A DNA stretch of 64,000 nucleotides from NCBI GenBank assembly GCA_910575625.1, contig CAJTFD010000002.1:292519-356518 (forward strand), given 5' to 3'. This DNA is from Clostridia bacterium. Its GTDB lineage: Bacteria > Bacillota > Clostridia > Lachnospirales > Lachnospiraceae. The notes under the pieces are model-generated. The model searched no databases, was not told where the DNA came from, and saw only the letters and a list, made by a program, of their open reading frames with translations. Each line of letters starts with the position of its first letter. The first letter of the stretch is position 1. Made by a program: the position numbers and the translations under genes. Below, piece by piece: positions 35,089-43,461 of this stretch.

Positions 35089-36533
35089 CAGATCATTTCC
35101 CCCATATAATAGAAACCTTTGCATGCATCCAGGCGCACGTCCACGATCTTCCCGATCAGACGCGGATCCCCCGGAAAATGGACCAGCAGGTTATTCCCCA
35201 GCCGTCCGGTCAAAAGGGAGGGATCTTGGTGGTTGATCTGCTCCACCAATACGGATCCTGTCGTCCCCTCCCACCGGGCGCACTCCTCCCTGGCGATCGT
35301 CTGCACCGTATCCAGCAGACGGTCGAACCGTTCCTGGACGACTTCTGCCGGGACCTGGTCTTCCATGGCCGCCGCCGGCGTCCCGCTGCGCTTGGAATAC
35401 TGGAAAGTAAACGCGCTGGAGTAGCGCACTTGCTGTACAACATCCAGTGTATGCGCAAGATCTTCCTCCGTTTCCCCCGGAAATCCCACGATGATATCGG
35501 TGGTCAGCGCCAGATCCGGCATCGCTTTTTTGATCTTTTCTGCCAGTGCCAGATAGCTCTCTTTCGTATACCGGCGGTTCATCTTCTCCAGGATCCGGGT
35601 ACTGCCGGATTGTACGGGAAGATGCAGATGGCGGCAGATCTTATCGGAATCGGCCATCACCTGGATCAGCTCGTCGGATAAGTCCTTTGGATGGGAGGTC
35701 ATGAAACGGACACGCTCCAGACCTGGGATCTGGCAGATCTGAGATAGGAGCTGGGCAAAAGAGATCGGCTGCTTTAGGGTCTTTCCATAGGAATTAACGT
35801 TCTGGCCCAGCAGCATGACCTCCACCACGCCGTCCGCCACCAGACTTTTGATCTCGTCTATGATCGCCTGGGGACTGCGGCTGCGCTCCCGCCCCCGCAC
35901 ATAGGGCACGATGCAGTAGCTGCAGAAATTGTTGCAGCCGAACATGATGTTGACCCCGGATTTAAACGGATATTTCCGCCGGGCCGGAAGGTCCTCCACG
36001 ACCTGATCCGTCCCCTCCCAGACTTCCACCACCATGGCATCCGTCTCCAGCATCCGGCAGATCAGCTCAGCGAGCTGGAAGATGTTGTGCGTGCCAAAAA
36101 CCAGATCCACAAAACGATAGTCCTCCCGCAGCCTGTCCACCACCTGGGATTCCTGGGTCATACAGCCGCATAGGGCAATGCGCATGTAGGGGTTGTCTGC
36201 CTTTAAACGCTTGAGCCTGCCCAGCCGTCCGTACACCTTCCGGTTGGCGTTCTCCCGCACGGTGCATGTGTTGTAGACCACAAGATCCGCATCTTCCGTA
36301 TCACTGGGGACATACCCGGCCGCAGCCAGGATGCCCGTGAGCTTCTCCGAATCCCGGGCATTCATCTGACAGCCAAAAGTCTCCACATGGAAGGTCAGGG
36401 GCCGTCCGGCTGTCTCGCTCAGAGAGCGGACCGACCTGCGCGCTTTGGCCATGAAGTAGTGCTGACGGGCAGGCTCGTCTTTTGGCGGATCTGCTGTCAG
36501 ATCTATATTGTCAAGATTTATATCATCATACAT
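35088..36533 (-). CDS. miaB: tRNA-2-methylthio-N6-dimethylallyladenosine synthase
   Basis: A 481-residue radical-SAM methylthiotransferase. The UPF0004 domain binds one cluster (FGCQMNARDSEK, then CTVRENAN and CGCMTQ), the radical-SAM domain another through CNNFCSYCIVPYVRG, and a C-terminal TRAM domain binds tRNA. It adds the methylthio group to i6A37 made by MiaA. First gene of the miaB–mutS–mutL–miaA operon; a TATAAT box lies 60 bases upstream in an AT-rich stretch. Confidence 0.96.
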   Translation of the reverse strand: MYDDINLDNIDLTADPPKDEPARQHYFMAKARRSVRSLSETAGRPLTFHVETFGCQMNARDSEKLTGILAAAGYVPSDTEDADLVVYNTCTVRENANRKVYGRLGRLKRLKADNPYMRIALCGCMTQESQVVDRLREDYRFVDLVFGTHNIFQLAELICRMLETDAMVVEVWEGTDQVVEDLPARRKYPFKSGVNIMFGCNNFCSYCIVPYVRGRERSRSPQAIIDEIKSLVADGVVEVMLLGQNVNSYGKTLKQPISFAQLLSQICQIPGLERVRFMTSHPKDLSDELIQVMADSDKICRHLHLPVQSGSTRILEKMNRRYTKESYLALAEKIKKAMPDLALTTDIIVGFPGETEEDLAHTLDVVQQVRYSSAFTFQYSKRSGTPAAAMEDQVPAEVVQERFDRLLDTVQTIAREECARWEGTTGSVLVEQINHQDPSLLTGRLGNNLLVHFPGDPRLIGKIVDVRLDACKGFYYMGEMI

Positions 36534-36665
36534 GGGTCTTTAACCACTTTCTGCCATTTTCTTTTTTATGTGTCTGCTATTATAACACATAAATCCTCCG
36601 ATTTAAACTTAAATTTTTCACCGTATCCCTATAAAAATCTCCGGTACGCTGTATGCTGTCAAACA

Positions 36666-39134
36666 TCAATCGGCAAACCGGATCCGCTCGATCATACTCT
36701 GTCTGCGGAACACTCGTATGACCAGGTATGTGAGCAAAAGCTGTATGACAAAGACCACAGCCACCAGACAGACTGCCTGCCCCACCGGATAATGATAGCT
36801 GACGATCCCCAAGATCCCGTCTTTCCTGGCGTATAGGAACATCAGATAACCCGCCAGGGAACCCACGCACAGAGACAAGCCCAACGTCCCCGCTGTGTAA
36901 AATGCACCTTCCAATTGCAGCATGCGCACCATCTGCTTTTCGGACAGACCGATGGCCTGCAAGATCCCCAGCTCCCTGCGCCTGACATAGATGCTGTTGA
37001 GCAGCGTGTTGACCAGGTTCATGATCCCGATGCCCCCTAAGACTGCCATGAACACATAGCAGATCTGGGCCACAAGACCTGTCTGTTTCTTATTGAGCGC
37101 AACCTTTTCCTCGTAGGTCTCCATCTCCAGGAATTCCCGTTCCTCAAGCAGTGTCCGGATCTGTTTTTGTGCATTTTCTGCCTGACTCTCATCCACATCC
37201 ACAGACCAGTAGTAGTCCATGGGCATACCGCCCAGTCCATCCACCACCTGTTTCGGCAGCACGAAGGGCGAATACTGATTCAGCCCCACAGGCATATCCG
37301 CGATCGCTGCGATCTCAAACGATCTTTCCACCGGACCGTCCCCGCATTCCAGGATCATATCCAGTGTATCGCCCACTTTCCAGTCCGGCGCCCAGCGCAG
37401 CATATTTTTATCCATGAGGATCTTATCCCCCTGGCACAACTCCTCATAGGTGACCGCTCCCTCTACGATGCTCTCTTCCATCCGGGCCGCATAGTCTTCT
37501 GGTATGCCGATGATATACTCACTCCAGAACGCATCCCCGTCCATCAAGTCTTTCAGGTGGGTCTGCAGCATGCTGGACTTTGTGGTCTTCTTTACACCTG
37601 GGATCCCTTGGATCTTTTTTTCCAGTTCCGGATCCAGCGGGTTATCCTTACAGAGGGCGGTCCACTCCTGTTCCGGATGCATCTTATCCCCTGATCTGCT
37701 GTCCACACTGAGCAGCAGATCGTCAAACATGGCATCCCGTGCGATCTCTTCGGGATCCGCACAGGAGAGCACTGTGGACAACACTATGAAGAGTATCCCT
37801 GTCAGGCTCAATGTGACCACGGTCAGAAACGTACGCTTTTTATTCCGCATCAGATTTGCGCCGGTAAGCGTCGCCAAGCTCATGTCCCTGCGGCCTTTTC
37901 TTTTTTTCTGCCGGATCTTCAGATCCCCGTCATAGCGCATGGCCTCCACCGGCGAGATCCGAGATGCGATCTGCATCGGCCGGATCAGGGATACAGCCAT
38001 CGCCAGGAGTGTGACCACAATGGCCAGAACATAGATCCACGGCTTCCACAGAGAAACTTTTCCCTGGCTGATCACCTGGGCGGTGACCTTCATCAGCAGA
38101 TCGTCTTCCGCATAGGATTTGATGAGATATAAGAACCCGGCTTTGGATATGACTGTGCCCAGGATGAGCCCGATCGGGATCGCGATAGCGGCCGCCAGCA
38201 TCCCCTCCCTGAAGACGATCTGGCGGATCTGCCGCTTTGTGGCACCCAGGGCTTTTATCTTTCCATATTCCTGTACTTTGTAGATCGTCGAGATATAGTA
38301 AATGCTGCAGATCGTCATGATCCCGGCCAGGACCACGGTGAGGAGGATAATGACAACCCCTGTATAAAAAGCAGGATCCACATAATTTGCCCACATATAA
38401 TCGCTGTTCGCCACCACATTGCCTTCGGGGATCCCAAGATCTGCCGCCATATCATGAAAGACTCTTTCGATCCCATCACTGGTCAGGTCATCCGCCCCCG
38501 CGATCCTAAACATCACCCGGTATCTGCGCACATCTTCCGGCTGTTTTTCCTCCATGAACGCTCTCGATACCAGCACGAAATATGTGTTGGCCTCCCGCTG
38601 CTCCTTTGAAGTGGGGAGTATGCCGGTGATCGTAAAGTCCTCCCTCTCCTCATAGCCAAGACTGCCGCTCTCCTCCACCTGGAAAGGGATCTGGATCGTA
38701 TCGCCGAGCCCCGCCGTTACCCCCAGCGTTTCCAAAAAGCCTTCCGACACAGCGACCTCATTGCGCTGTTCCGGGAAATAGCCTGTCTCCAATGTGGTCT
38801 TGGACAGTCCCTGTGCCGTCTGGTCAACATAGATCATCACGCTCATACCGTCTCCGGACGGGATCCGCGCCACATCCTGGCGCAGCCCCAGGGCCTCCAC
38901 TTCCGCCCGGTGCTGCAGCACACCCACAGTCTCTTCATCCACATCCCGGTACATCCCGTGGAATGTGGGATATATCTCATTGACAGCCGCTTTTTGCACA
39001 TCCATCTGCCCAAATCCCACCGTGGGGATGACGAAGAGAAGGAGTGTCGTCAGGATGATCGCGATGCCTGTCAGGATATTCTTGCCTTTGTTCCGTTTAA
39101 AATCTGCCCATGCCATCTGGCCTACTGTGCTCAT
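36666..39134 (-). CDS. ABC transporter permease (FtsX/MacB type)
   Basis: An 822-residue permease with the duplicated FtsX layout: helix near 18-40, extracellular domain to about 255, three helices (about 260-390), then a second copy starting near NKKRTFLTVVTLSLTGILF and ending in three helices. It forms an exporter or mechanotransmission complex with the ATPase just upstream (ATGA overlap). With the RR and HK genes further upstream it forms a Bce/VraFG-like operon, often used to sense and resist antimicrobial peptides (inference). Confidence 0.87.
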   Translation of the reverse strand: MSTVGQMAWADFKRNKGKNILTGIAIILTTLLLFVIPTVGFGQMDVQKAAVNEIYPTFHGMYRDVDEETVGVLQHRAEVEALGLRQDVARIPSGDGMSVMIYVDQTAQGLSKTTLETGYFPEQRNEVAVSEGFLETLGVTAGLGDTIQIPFQVEESGSLGYEEREDFTITGILPTSKEQREANTYFVLVSRAFMEEKQPEDVRRYRVMFRIAGADDLTSDGIERVFHDMAADLGIPEGNVVANSDYMWANYVDPAFYTGVVIILLTVVLAGIMTICSIYYISTIYKVQEYGKIKALGATKRQIRQIVFREGMLAAAIAIPIGLILGTVISKAGFLYLIKSYAEDDLLMKVTAQVISQGKVSLWKPWIYVLAIVVTLLAMAVSLIRPMQIASRISPVEAMRYDGDLKIRQKKRKGRRDMSLATLTGANLMRNKKRTFLTVVTLSLTGILFIVLSTVLSCADPEEIARDAMFDDLLLSVDSRSGDKMHPEQEWTALCKDNPLDPELEKKIQGIPGVKKTTKSSMLQTHLKDLMDGDAFWSEYIIGIPEDYAARMEESIVEGAVTYEELCQGDKILMDKNMLRWAPDWKVGDTLDMILECGDGPVERSFEIAAIADMPVGLNQYSPFVLPKQVVDGLGGMPMDYYWSVDVDESQAENAQKQIRTLLEEREFLEMETYEEKVALNKKQTGLVAQICYVFMAVLGGIGIMNLVNTLLNSIYVRRRELGILQAIGLSEKQMVRMLQLEGAFYTAGTLGLSLCVGSLAGYLMFLYARKDGILGIVSYHYPVGQAVCLVAVVFVIQLLLTYLVIRVFRRQSMIERIRFAD

Positions 39135-39805
39135 CGGCTCACCACCTTCCCGTCCTCGATCTCCAACACACGGTCCGCCATCTGGGCGATCGTCTCATCG
39201 TGGGTGATCATGACCAACGTCTGCCCATATTCATTGACACAGGTCTTTAACAGGGAGATCACTTCCAGTTCCGTGCCGGAATCCAGACTGCCGGTGGGCT
39301 CATCCGCCAGGATGATCGCAGGTTTCGCCGCCAGCGCGCGGGCGATGGCCACCCGCTGCTGCTGTCCGCCGGATAATGTGTTGGGCAACGCCTCCAGCCG
39401 GTCCTGGATCCCGATCCGCTGCGCCAGATCCAAGACCCTCTCCTTGTTGGCCTTTTTCTTATCCAGTCCTATGGGCAGGACGATGTTCTCCCATACATTC
39501 AGGGACGGGATCAGATTGAAATTCTGGAATATGAACCCGATCTTCCGCCGCCTGAAGATGGCCAGCTGCTCATCTTTCAGACTGAACACATCTTTCCCCT
39601 CGATCAGCACCCGGCCGCTGTCCGGCCGGTCCAGTGCACCCAACATATGCAGCAGCGTACTCTTTCCCGACCCGGAACGCCCCACGACCGCTGTAAACTC
39701 TCCCCTCTGTATGTGCATGGTGGTGTGGTCGATGGCTTTGACGATGTTCTCACCACTGCCGTAATATTTACACAGATCCTCCGTCTCCAATATCTTTTCA
39801 CTCAT
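39131..39805 (-). CDS. ABC transporter ATP-binding protein
   Basis: A 224-residue MacB/LolD-type ATPase. Walker A GRSGSGKSTLL, signature TLSGGQQQRVAIARALA, Walker B IILADEPTGSLDS, and the switch His in MITHDE are intact. It powers the permease encoded directly downstream. It lies about 100 bases from the histidine kinase gene. Confidence 0.93.
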   Translation of the reverse strand: MSEKILETEDLCKYYGSGENIVKAIDHTTMHIQRGEFTAVVGRSGSGKSTLLHMLGALDRPDSGRVLIEGKDVFSLKDEQLAIFRRRKIGFIFQNFNLIPSLNVWENIVLPIGLDKKKANKERVLDLAQRIGIQDRLEALPNTLSGGQQQRVAIARALAAKPAIILADEPTGSLDSGTELEVISLLKTCVNEYGQTLVMITHDETIAQMADRVLEIEDGKVVSR

Positions 39806-39903
39806 CTATAATGCCCCTTTCCTGTTTGATCTTCTGATATCTTACACCTTGATCCTTACAAAAAAGGTGTGGTCTCGATAACAATCCTGTAAGAATCGTA
39901 CGG

Positions 39904-41046
39904 TCAGACCTTACAGGGGACCGTGACCTGGAAAAGGCTCCCCCGCTTCCCCGGTCTCACACAGATCGTCCCACCCTGGGCCTCCAGGATCTTCCGCGTC
40001 AGATACAACCCCACGCCGGACCCTTCTGTCTCCTGCACCGCCTTAGAACGTCCTCTGTAAAAACGCTGGAAGATCCGATTCCGTTCCTCCCGCTGGATCC
40101 CCATGCCCTCATCCTCGATCTCCAGCAGATAATGGCTGACCATCCGCTGTATGCGTATCTCGATGGCCGTCCCCTGTGCAGAGTATTTCACCCCATTATC
40201 CAAAATATTGACCAGCGCCTCCTGTGTCCAGTGGGGATCCAGGTACACATCCCCCGCCTCGGACCCAACGACCGACACATCGATCCCTTTCTCATACGCT
40301 TTCATATAGACGCTGTTGACTGCATCCTGTAAGATCTTCTGCAGGCTCACCTGTGTCCTTTTTATCTGGATCATGCCCGCTTCCAATCGGGAGACCTGTA
40401 CCAGGGAGTTGATCAAGCCCTCCAGCTTATCCACCTCCTGGCGTCCCTGTATCAGGAATGCCTGCTGCTCTTTTGGGGTAAAATTGCTGGTGTCCGCGAT
40501 CTCATAACACATCTTCAGTGAAGCCAGGGGCGTTTTGAGCTGGTGGGATACATCTGTGACCAGTGTCTTGGTCTTTTTCTCCTCCTGCTCCATCTTCCCT
40601 CTTAAGACCCTGTTTTCCTCCAGAGCCTGCGCCAGCTCATCCTGGAGCGCAAACATCTCCACTTCCATCTTACCCTGTCTTTTTTTCTGGAAAAGGATCA
40701 GGACCCCCAGCAGCAGCGCCACCAAAACAGTCGACGCTACCTGTACAGGGAGAAACGCGGCAACTGTCGGAGAGATAAAAGCATAATCCCCCACATACCC
40801 ATATCTCTCATCCGCCTCCCGTCCCGCTCTGACAGATGCTCTTGGATCTGCCGCCTGTTTTCCCCGCATCACACTCACGTACTCCTGCTCCGTCTTCGGC
40901 TCCAGCAAGATCAGCTGTCCCAGCATCTCCTCATCCCGTGTGCGCACAGTCTCTTCCCATGCAAAAACAGACGCCGCACCTCCCATGACCACGCAAAAGA
41001 GCAGCCCCCAAAAAAGGACTACTCTCTTAATACTTCCTTTGTCCAT
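39904..41046 (-). CDS. sensor histidine kinase
   Basis: A 380-residue kinase. Two helices (about residues 7-27 and 95-116) flank a 65-residue extracellular loop. A coiled linker leads to HisKA with the phosphorylated His in DVSHQLKTPLASLK, and a HATPase domain (LDNGVKYSAQG, EDEGMGIQ, GSGVGLYLTRKI). The ATG at 41046 lies inside a 30-bp repeat whose other copy ends the response regulator gene, so this start was once within the regulator's coding sequence. A TTG 18 bases upstream is an alternative. Confidence 0.9.
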   Translation of the reverse strand: MDKGSIKRVVLFWGLLFCVVMGGAASVFAWEETVRTRDEEMLGQLILLEPKTEQEYVSVMRGKQAADPRASVRAGREADERYGYVGDYAFISPTVAAFLPVQVASTVLVALLLGVLILFQKKRQGKMEVEMFALQDELAQALEENRVLRGKMEQEEKKTKTLVTDVSHQLKTPLASLKMCYEIADTSNFTPKEQQAFLIQGRQEVDKLEGLINSLVQVSRLEAGMIQIKRTQVSLQKILQDAVNSVYMKAYEKGIDVSVVGSEAGDVYLDPHWTQEALVNILDNGVKYSAQGTAIEIRIQRMVSHYLLEIEDEGMGIQREERNRIFQRFYRGRSKAVQETEGSGVGLYLTRKILEAQGGTICVRPGKRGSLFQVTVPCKV

Positions 41047-41048
41047 AT
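41019..41048. repeat. 30-bp direct repeat, copy at the kinase 5' end
   Basis: Matches 41574-41603 at 28 of 30 positions in the same orientation. It encodes the start of the kinase (MDKGSIKRV) while the other copy encodes the end of the regulator (WTKEVLRE-stop) in a different frame. It bounds one side of the inserted toxin–antitoxin segment. Confidence 0.88.
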
Positions 41049-41148
41049 TCCTGTATCCCCTCAAGACCTTTCATATAGGCTTACCAGATCTATTTTCTTT
41101 ATCGATCCCATCCATTTTATGTCCCATACCAAGAAAAACAAAAATCTC

Positions 41149-41177
41149 TTGCATCCTGCTGTCCGATATGCTATATT
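41149..41177 (+). promoter_or_regulatory. promoter of the antisense RNA
   Basis: TTGCAT (41149-41154) and TATATT (41172-41177) with a 17-base spacer on the + strand, pointing into the 3' end of the toxin gene. Confidence 0.68.
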
Positions 41178-41204
41178 ATAAACAGAAAAGGGAAAGCCAT
41201 AGAA

Positions 41205-41218
41205 GCGGCTTACACCTC
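41205..41218. promoter_or_regulatory. 3' partner of a long-range pairing in the toxin mRNA
   Basis: In the toxin transcript this reads GAGGTGTAAGCCGC. It can pair with GCGGCTTACCCTC in the 5' leader (41423-41435) with a single bulge. Joining of 5' and 3' ends is a recurrent way of keeping full-length type I toxin mRNAs untranslatable. Confidence 0.55.
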
Positions 41219-41249
41219 AAATGATGAAGCTATTGTCTCTTACGAGACC

Positions 41250-41287
41250 AGCCGTCACTATTGGTGGTAGTGGCGGCTATTTTCTCT
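41250..41287 (+). terminator. terminator of the antisense RNA
   Basis: AGCCGTCAC (41250-41258) pairs with GTGGCGGCT (41270-41278), one G-U pair, followed by ATTTTCTCTT. The hairpin runs up to the toxin stop codon on the other strand. Confidence 0.72.
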
Positions 41288-41369
41288 TATCTTTAAAGAT
41301 CTGATAGATCAGACCAATAAGAGCAACAATGAATGAACCAATCTGGATCAGATCCTGATATGTAATCAT
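41277..41369 (-). CDS. holin-like type I toxin (TxpA/BsrG-like peptide)
   Basis: A 30-residue peptide: a short polar start (MITYQDLIQIG), one hydrophobic helix (SFIVALIGLIYQIF) and a basic end (KDKRK). This is the make-up of the putative holin-like toxin family, membrane peptides that depolarise the cell when over-made. GGAGG lies nine bases before the ATG, but is closed in a 7-bp stem. It has its own near-consensus promoter and a convergent antisense RNA. It sits on the operon strand between the response regulator and the kinase. Toxicity is inferred from family resemblance and RNA architecture. Confidence 0.8.
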   Translation of the reverse strand: MITYQDLIQIGSFIVALIGLIYQIFKDKRK

Positions 41370-41376
41370 TGTGATC

Positions 41377-41402
41377 GCCCTCCTTTCTTTTGTCTGGAGG
41401 GC
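41377..41402 (-). promoter_or_regulatory. stem that hides the toxin Shine-Dalgarno
   Basis: In the toxin mRNA GCCCTCC (41402-41396) is perfectly complementary to GGAGGGC (41383-41377), the ribosome site, with a 12-base A-rich loop. Translation would need this stem to open. Confidence 0.72.
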
Positions 41403-41464
41403 TGTTACACCCTCCAAAGATAGAGGGTAAGCCGCCTTTTGGCTCTATGGTTTCCCATGGATGG

Positions 41465-41493
41465 AGTATAACACACATCTCTTTTTTCGACAA
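41465..41493 (-). promoter_or_regulatory. toxin promoter
   Basis: TTGTCG (41488-41493) and TATACT (41465-41470) on the minus strand, 17-base spacer, giving a leader of about 90 bases before the toxin ATG. Confidence 0.72.
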
Positions 41494-41573
41494 TGCTTTT
41501 TATCGTTTTTTATGAAAGCTTTAACAGATGCAGACTCTCACTGAACGATCACATCCCGCCGATCCATAGAGCG

Positions 41574-41603
41574 CTACTCTCTCAACACTTCCTTTGTCCA
41601 TAT
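41574..41603. repeat. 30-bp direct repeat, copy at the regulator 3' end
   Basis: The second copy of the repeat at 41019-41048 (28/30). Its first three bases are the stop codon of the response regulator. Confidence 0.88.
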
Positions 41604-42251
41604 ATACCCAATGCCTCTCACATTTTGTATCCCATCACTGGATAGTTTCTTCTTCAGACGGCTGATATTGACGGGGACTGTATTGTCATCCATAAACTGC
41701 CCGTCCATATCCCACACAGCATCCGCAATCTGATCTTTTGAAAAGATCTGTTTTGGATTCTCCAAAAAGAATATCAAGAGCTGCATCTCTTTCCTGCTCA
41801 AAAAAAGCTGCTCAGACCCTTTCCACACCTTCATCTCCCGCAGGGAGACACGCACATCCCCGCACACGAGATAGGACACTTGCGCCACTTCCACCCGTTT
41901 CATCAGAGCGTGGACTTTCGATACCAGCACCATCAGGCTAAACGGCTTAGTGATGTAATCATCCGCCCCCAGATCGTACCCATTTACGATATCGATCTCC
42001 GCATCCAATGCGGTGAGGAAGATCAGGTACACACTGCTGTGCGCCCGGACCCAGCGACAGAAATCGATGCCGTTGCCGTCCCCCAGCGTAATATCCGTGA
42101 TGACCAGATGGACCTCATGCTGCATCATCAATCCCTTGGCCTGGGACATGCCAAACGCCGGGAGGACCTGGTAGCCCTCCTTTTCCAAGCGCATGGCGAT
42201 CCCCCGGTTTAAATTTTCATCATCTTCCAATAAAAGGATCGTTTTCTTCAA
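41574..42251 (-). CDS. OmpR-family response regulator
   Basis: A 225-residue regulator. The receiver domain has the acidic pair (LLEDDEN), phosphorylated Asp in LVITDITLGDG and the Lys of YITKPFS. A winged-helix DNA-binding domain follows (LFLSRKEMQLLIFFLEN, then NTVPVNISRLKKKL). Its cognate kinase gene begins 528 bases downstream, after the toxin–antitoxin insert. It starts 12 bases after ilvE with an AGGAG site, so ilvE transcripts may run into it. Confidence 0.93.
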   Translation of the reverse strand: MKKTILLLEDDENLNRGIAMRLEKEGYQVLPAFGMSQAKGLMMQHEVHLVITDITLGDGNGIDFCRWVRAHSSVYLIFLTALDAEIDIVNGYDLGADDYITKPFSLMVLVSKVHALMKRVEVAQVSYLVCGDVRVSLREMKVWKGSEQLFLSRKEMQLLIFFLENPKQIFSKDQIADAVWDMDGQFMDDNTVPVNISRLKKKLSSDGIQNVRGIGYIWTKEVLRE

Positions 42252-42263
42252 TCTTCTCCTCGC

Positions 42264-43334
42264 CTACTCCACTTCCACGGTCCATCCATGGGTATCCTCG
42301 ATCTTGCCAAGCTGGATGCCGGTCACCGTATCGTAGAGCCTCTGGCTCAGCTCGCCGATGCCGCCGTCTTTGATCTGGAATACGTCCTCCTCATAGCGCA
42401 GATGGCCCACCGGAGAGATGACCGCGGCCGTACCGGTCCCCCATACTTCTTCCAGGGTGCCGTCCTTGGCGGCTTTCTCCAGCTCTTCCACGGATACCTT
42501 CCTCTCTTCCACCATATAGCCCCACTCCTTACAGAGGGCGATACAGGTATCCCTGGTCACACCGGGCAGGATGCTCCCGTTTAAGACAGGCGTCACCACT
42601 TTGCCGTCGATCTTGAAGAAAATGTTCATAGCCCCCACTTCTTCGATATATTTACGCTCCACACCGTCCAGCCATAAGACCTGAGAGTATCCTTCCTCAT
42701 GGGCTTTGATCTGAGCCGCCATGGACGCTACATAGTTGCCGCCGGTCTTCGTCTCGCCGATGCCGCCCCTGACCGCGCGCACATATTCATCCTCGATCCA
42801 GATCTTCACCGGATCTAATCCTTCCGGATAATAAGGGCCTACCGGGGAGAGGATGACCATAAATTTATACGTATGGGACGGACGCACGCCCAAAAACGGA
42901 TCCGTAGCGATGACAAACGGGCGGATATAAAGGGATGTCCCCGGTCTTGTGGGGATCCACCGCTCATCCATACGCACCACTTTCTTGATCCCCTCTATGA
43001 AGATGTCCTCCGGGATCTCCGGGATCATCAGCCGGCGGTTGGAATTATTGGCGCGCTCCAGGTTCTTATCCGGACGGAACAACAAGATCTTGCCTTCCTC
43101 TGTCTTATAGGCTTTCAGCCCCTCGAACATCTCCTGTCCATAGTGGAACACCATCGCCGCAGGATCTAATTCCAGGTTATGATAAGGCACGATCCTCGCG
43201 TCATGCCAGCCCTTCCCTTCTGTATAGTCCACCTCCAGCATATGGTCTGTAAAGATCGTCCCAAATACCAACGGATCTTCCGGGGTGGGCAGCGTCTTTG
43301 GTTCCTTCGTCTGTTCCAGTCGAATCTCTGTCAT
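42264..43334 (-). CDS. ilvE: branched-chain amino acid aminotransferase
   Basis: A 356-residue class IV aminotransferase that makes Leu, Ile and Val from their keto acids with glutamate as donor. Family blocks include FHYGQEMFEGLKAYK, RPDKNLERANNSNRRL, the PLP-lysine region ETKTGGNYVASM, and GSILPGVTRDTCIAL. It belongs to the longer (eukaryote-like, type II) BCAT group by length and motifs. Confidence 0.95.
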   Translation of the reverse strand: MTEIRLEQTKEPKTLPTPEDPLVFGTIFTDHMLEVDYTEGKGWHDARIVPYHNLELDPAAMVFHYGQEMFEGLKAYKTEEGKILLFRPDKNLERANNSNRRLMIPEIPEDIFIEGIKKVVRMDERWIPTRPGTSLYIRPFVIATDPFLGVRPSHTYKFMVILSPVGPYYPEGLDPVKIWIEDEYVRAVRGGIGETKTGGNYVASMAAQIKAHEEGYSQVLWLDGVERKYIEEVGAMNIFFKIDGKVVTPVLNGSILPGVTRDTCIALCKEWGYMVEERKVSVEELEKAAKDGTLEEVWGTGTAAVISPVGHLRYEEDVFQIKDGGIGELSQRLYDTVTGIQLGKIEDTHGWTVEVE

Positions 43335-43382
43335 AATCGTTCTTCATCCCTTTCACTTAAGCTCAGTCTTTTTCCATATTTA

Positions 43383-43411
43383 AATATAGCACATTTGGGA
43401 AAAAGATACAA
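43383..43411 (-). promoter_or_regulatory. ilvE promoter
   Basis: TTGTAT (43406-43411) and TATATT (43383-43388) on the minus strand, 17-base spacer, about 50 bases before the ATG. Confidence 0.62.
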
Positions 43412-43461
43412 TTATTTTAAACGCTCCGCCCGGTCTGCCGCTGTATTGATATAGGATGGAG

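Larger units (their letters stand above)
41184..41287 (+). ncRNA. predicted antisense RNA antitoxin (RatA-like)
   Basis: Predicted from sequence only: a + strand promoter with start near 41184 and an intrinsic terminator at 41250-41287, giving an RNA of about 100 bases. It is fully complementary to the 3' part of the toxin mRNA, including the last codons. This mirrors the known RatA–txpA layout in Bacillus, where the antisense RNA triggers decay of the toxin mRNA. Exact ends are estimates. Confidence 0.6.
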
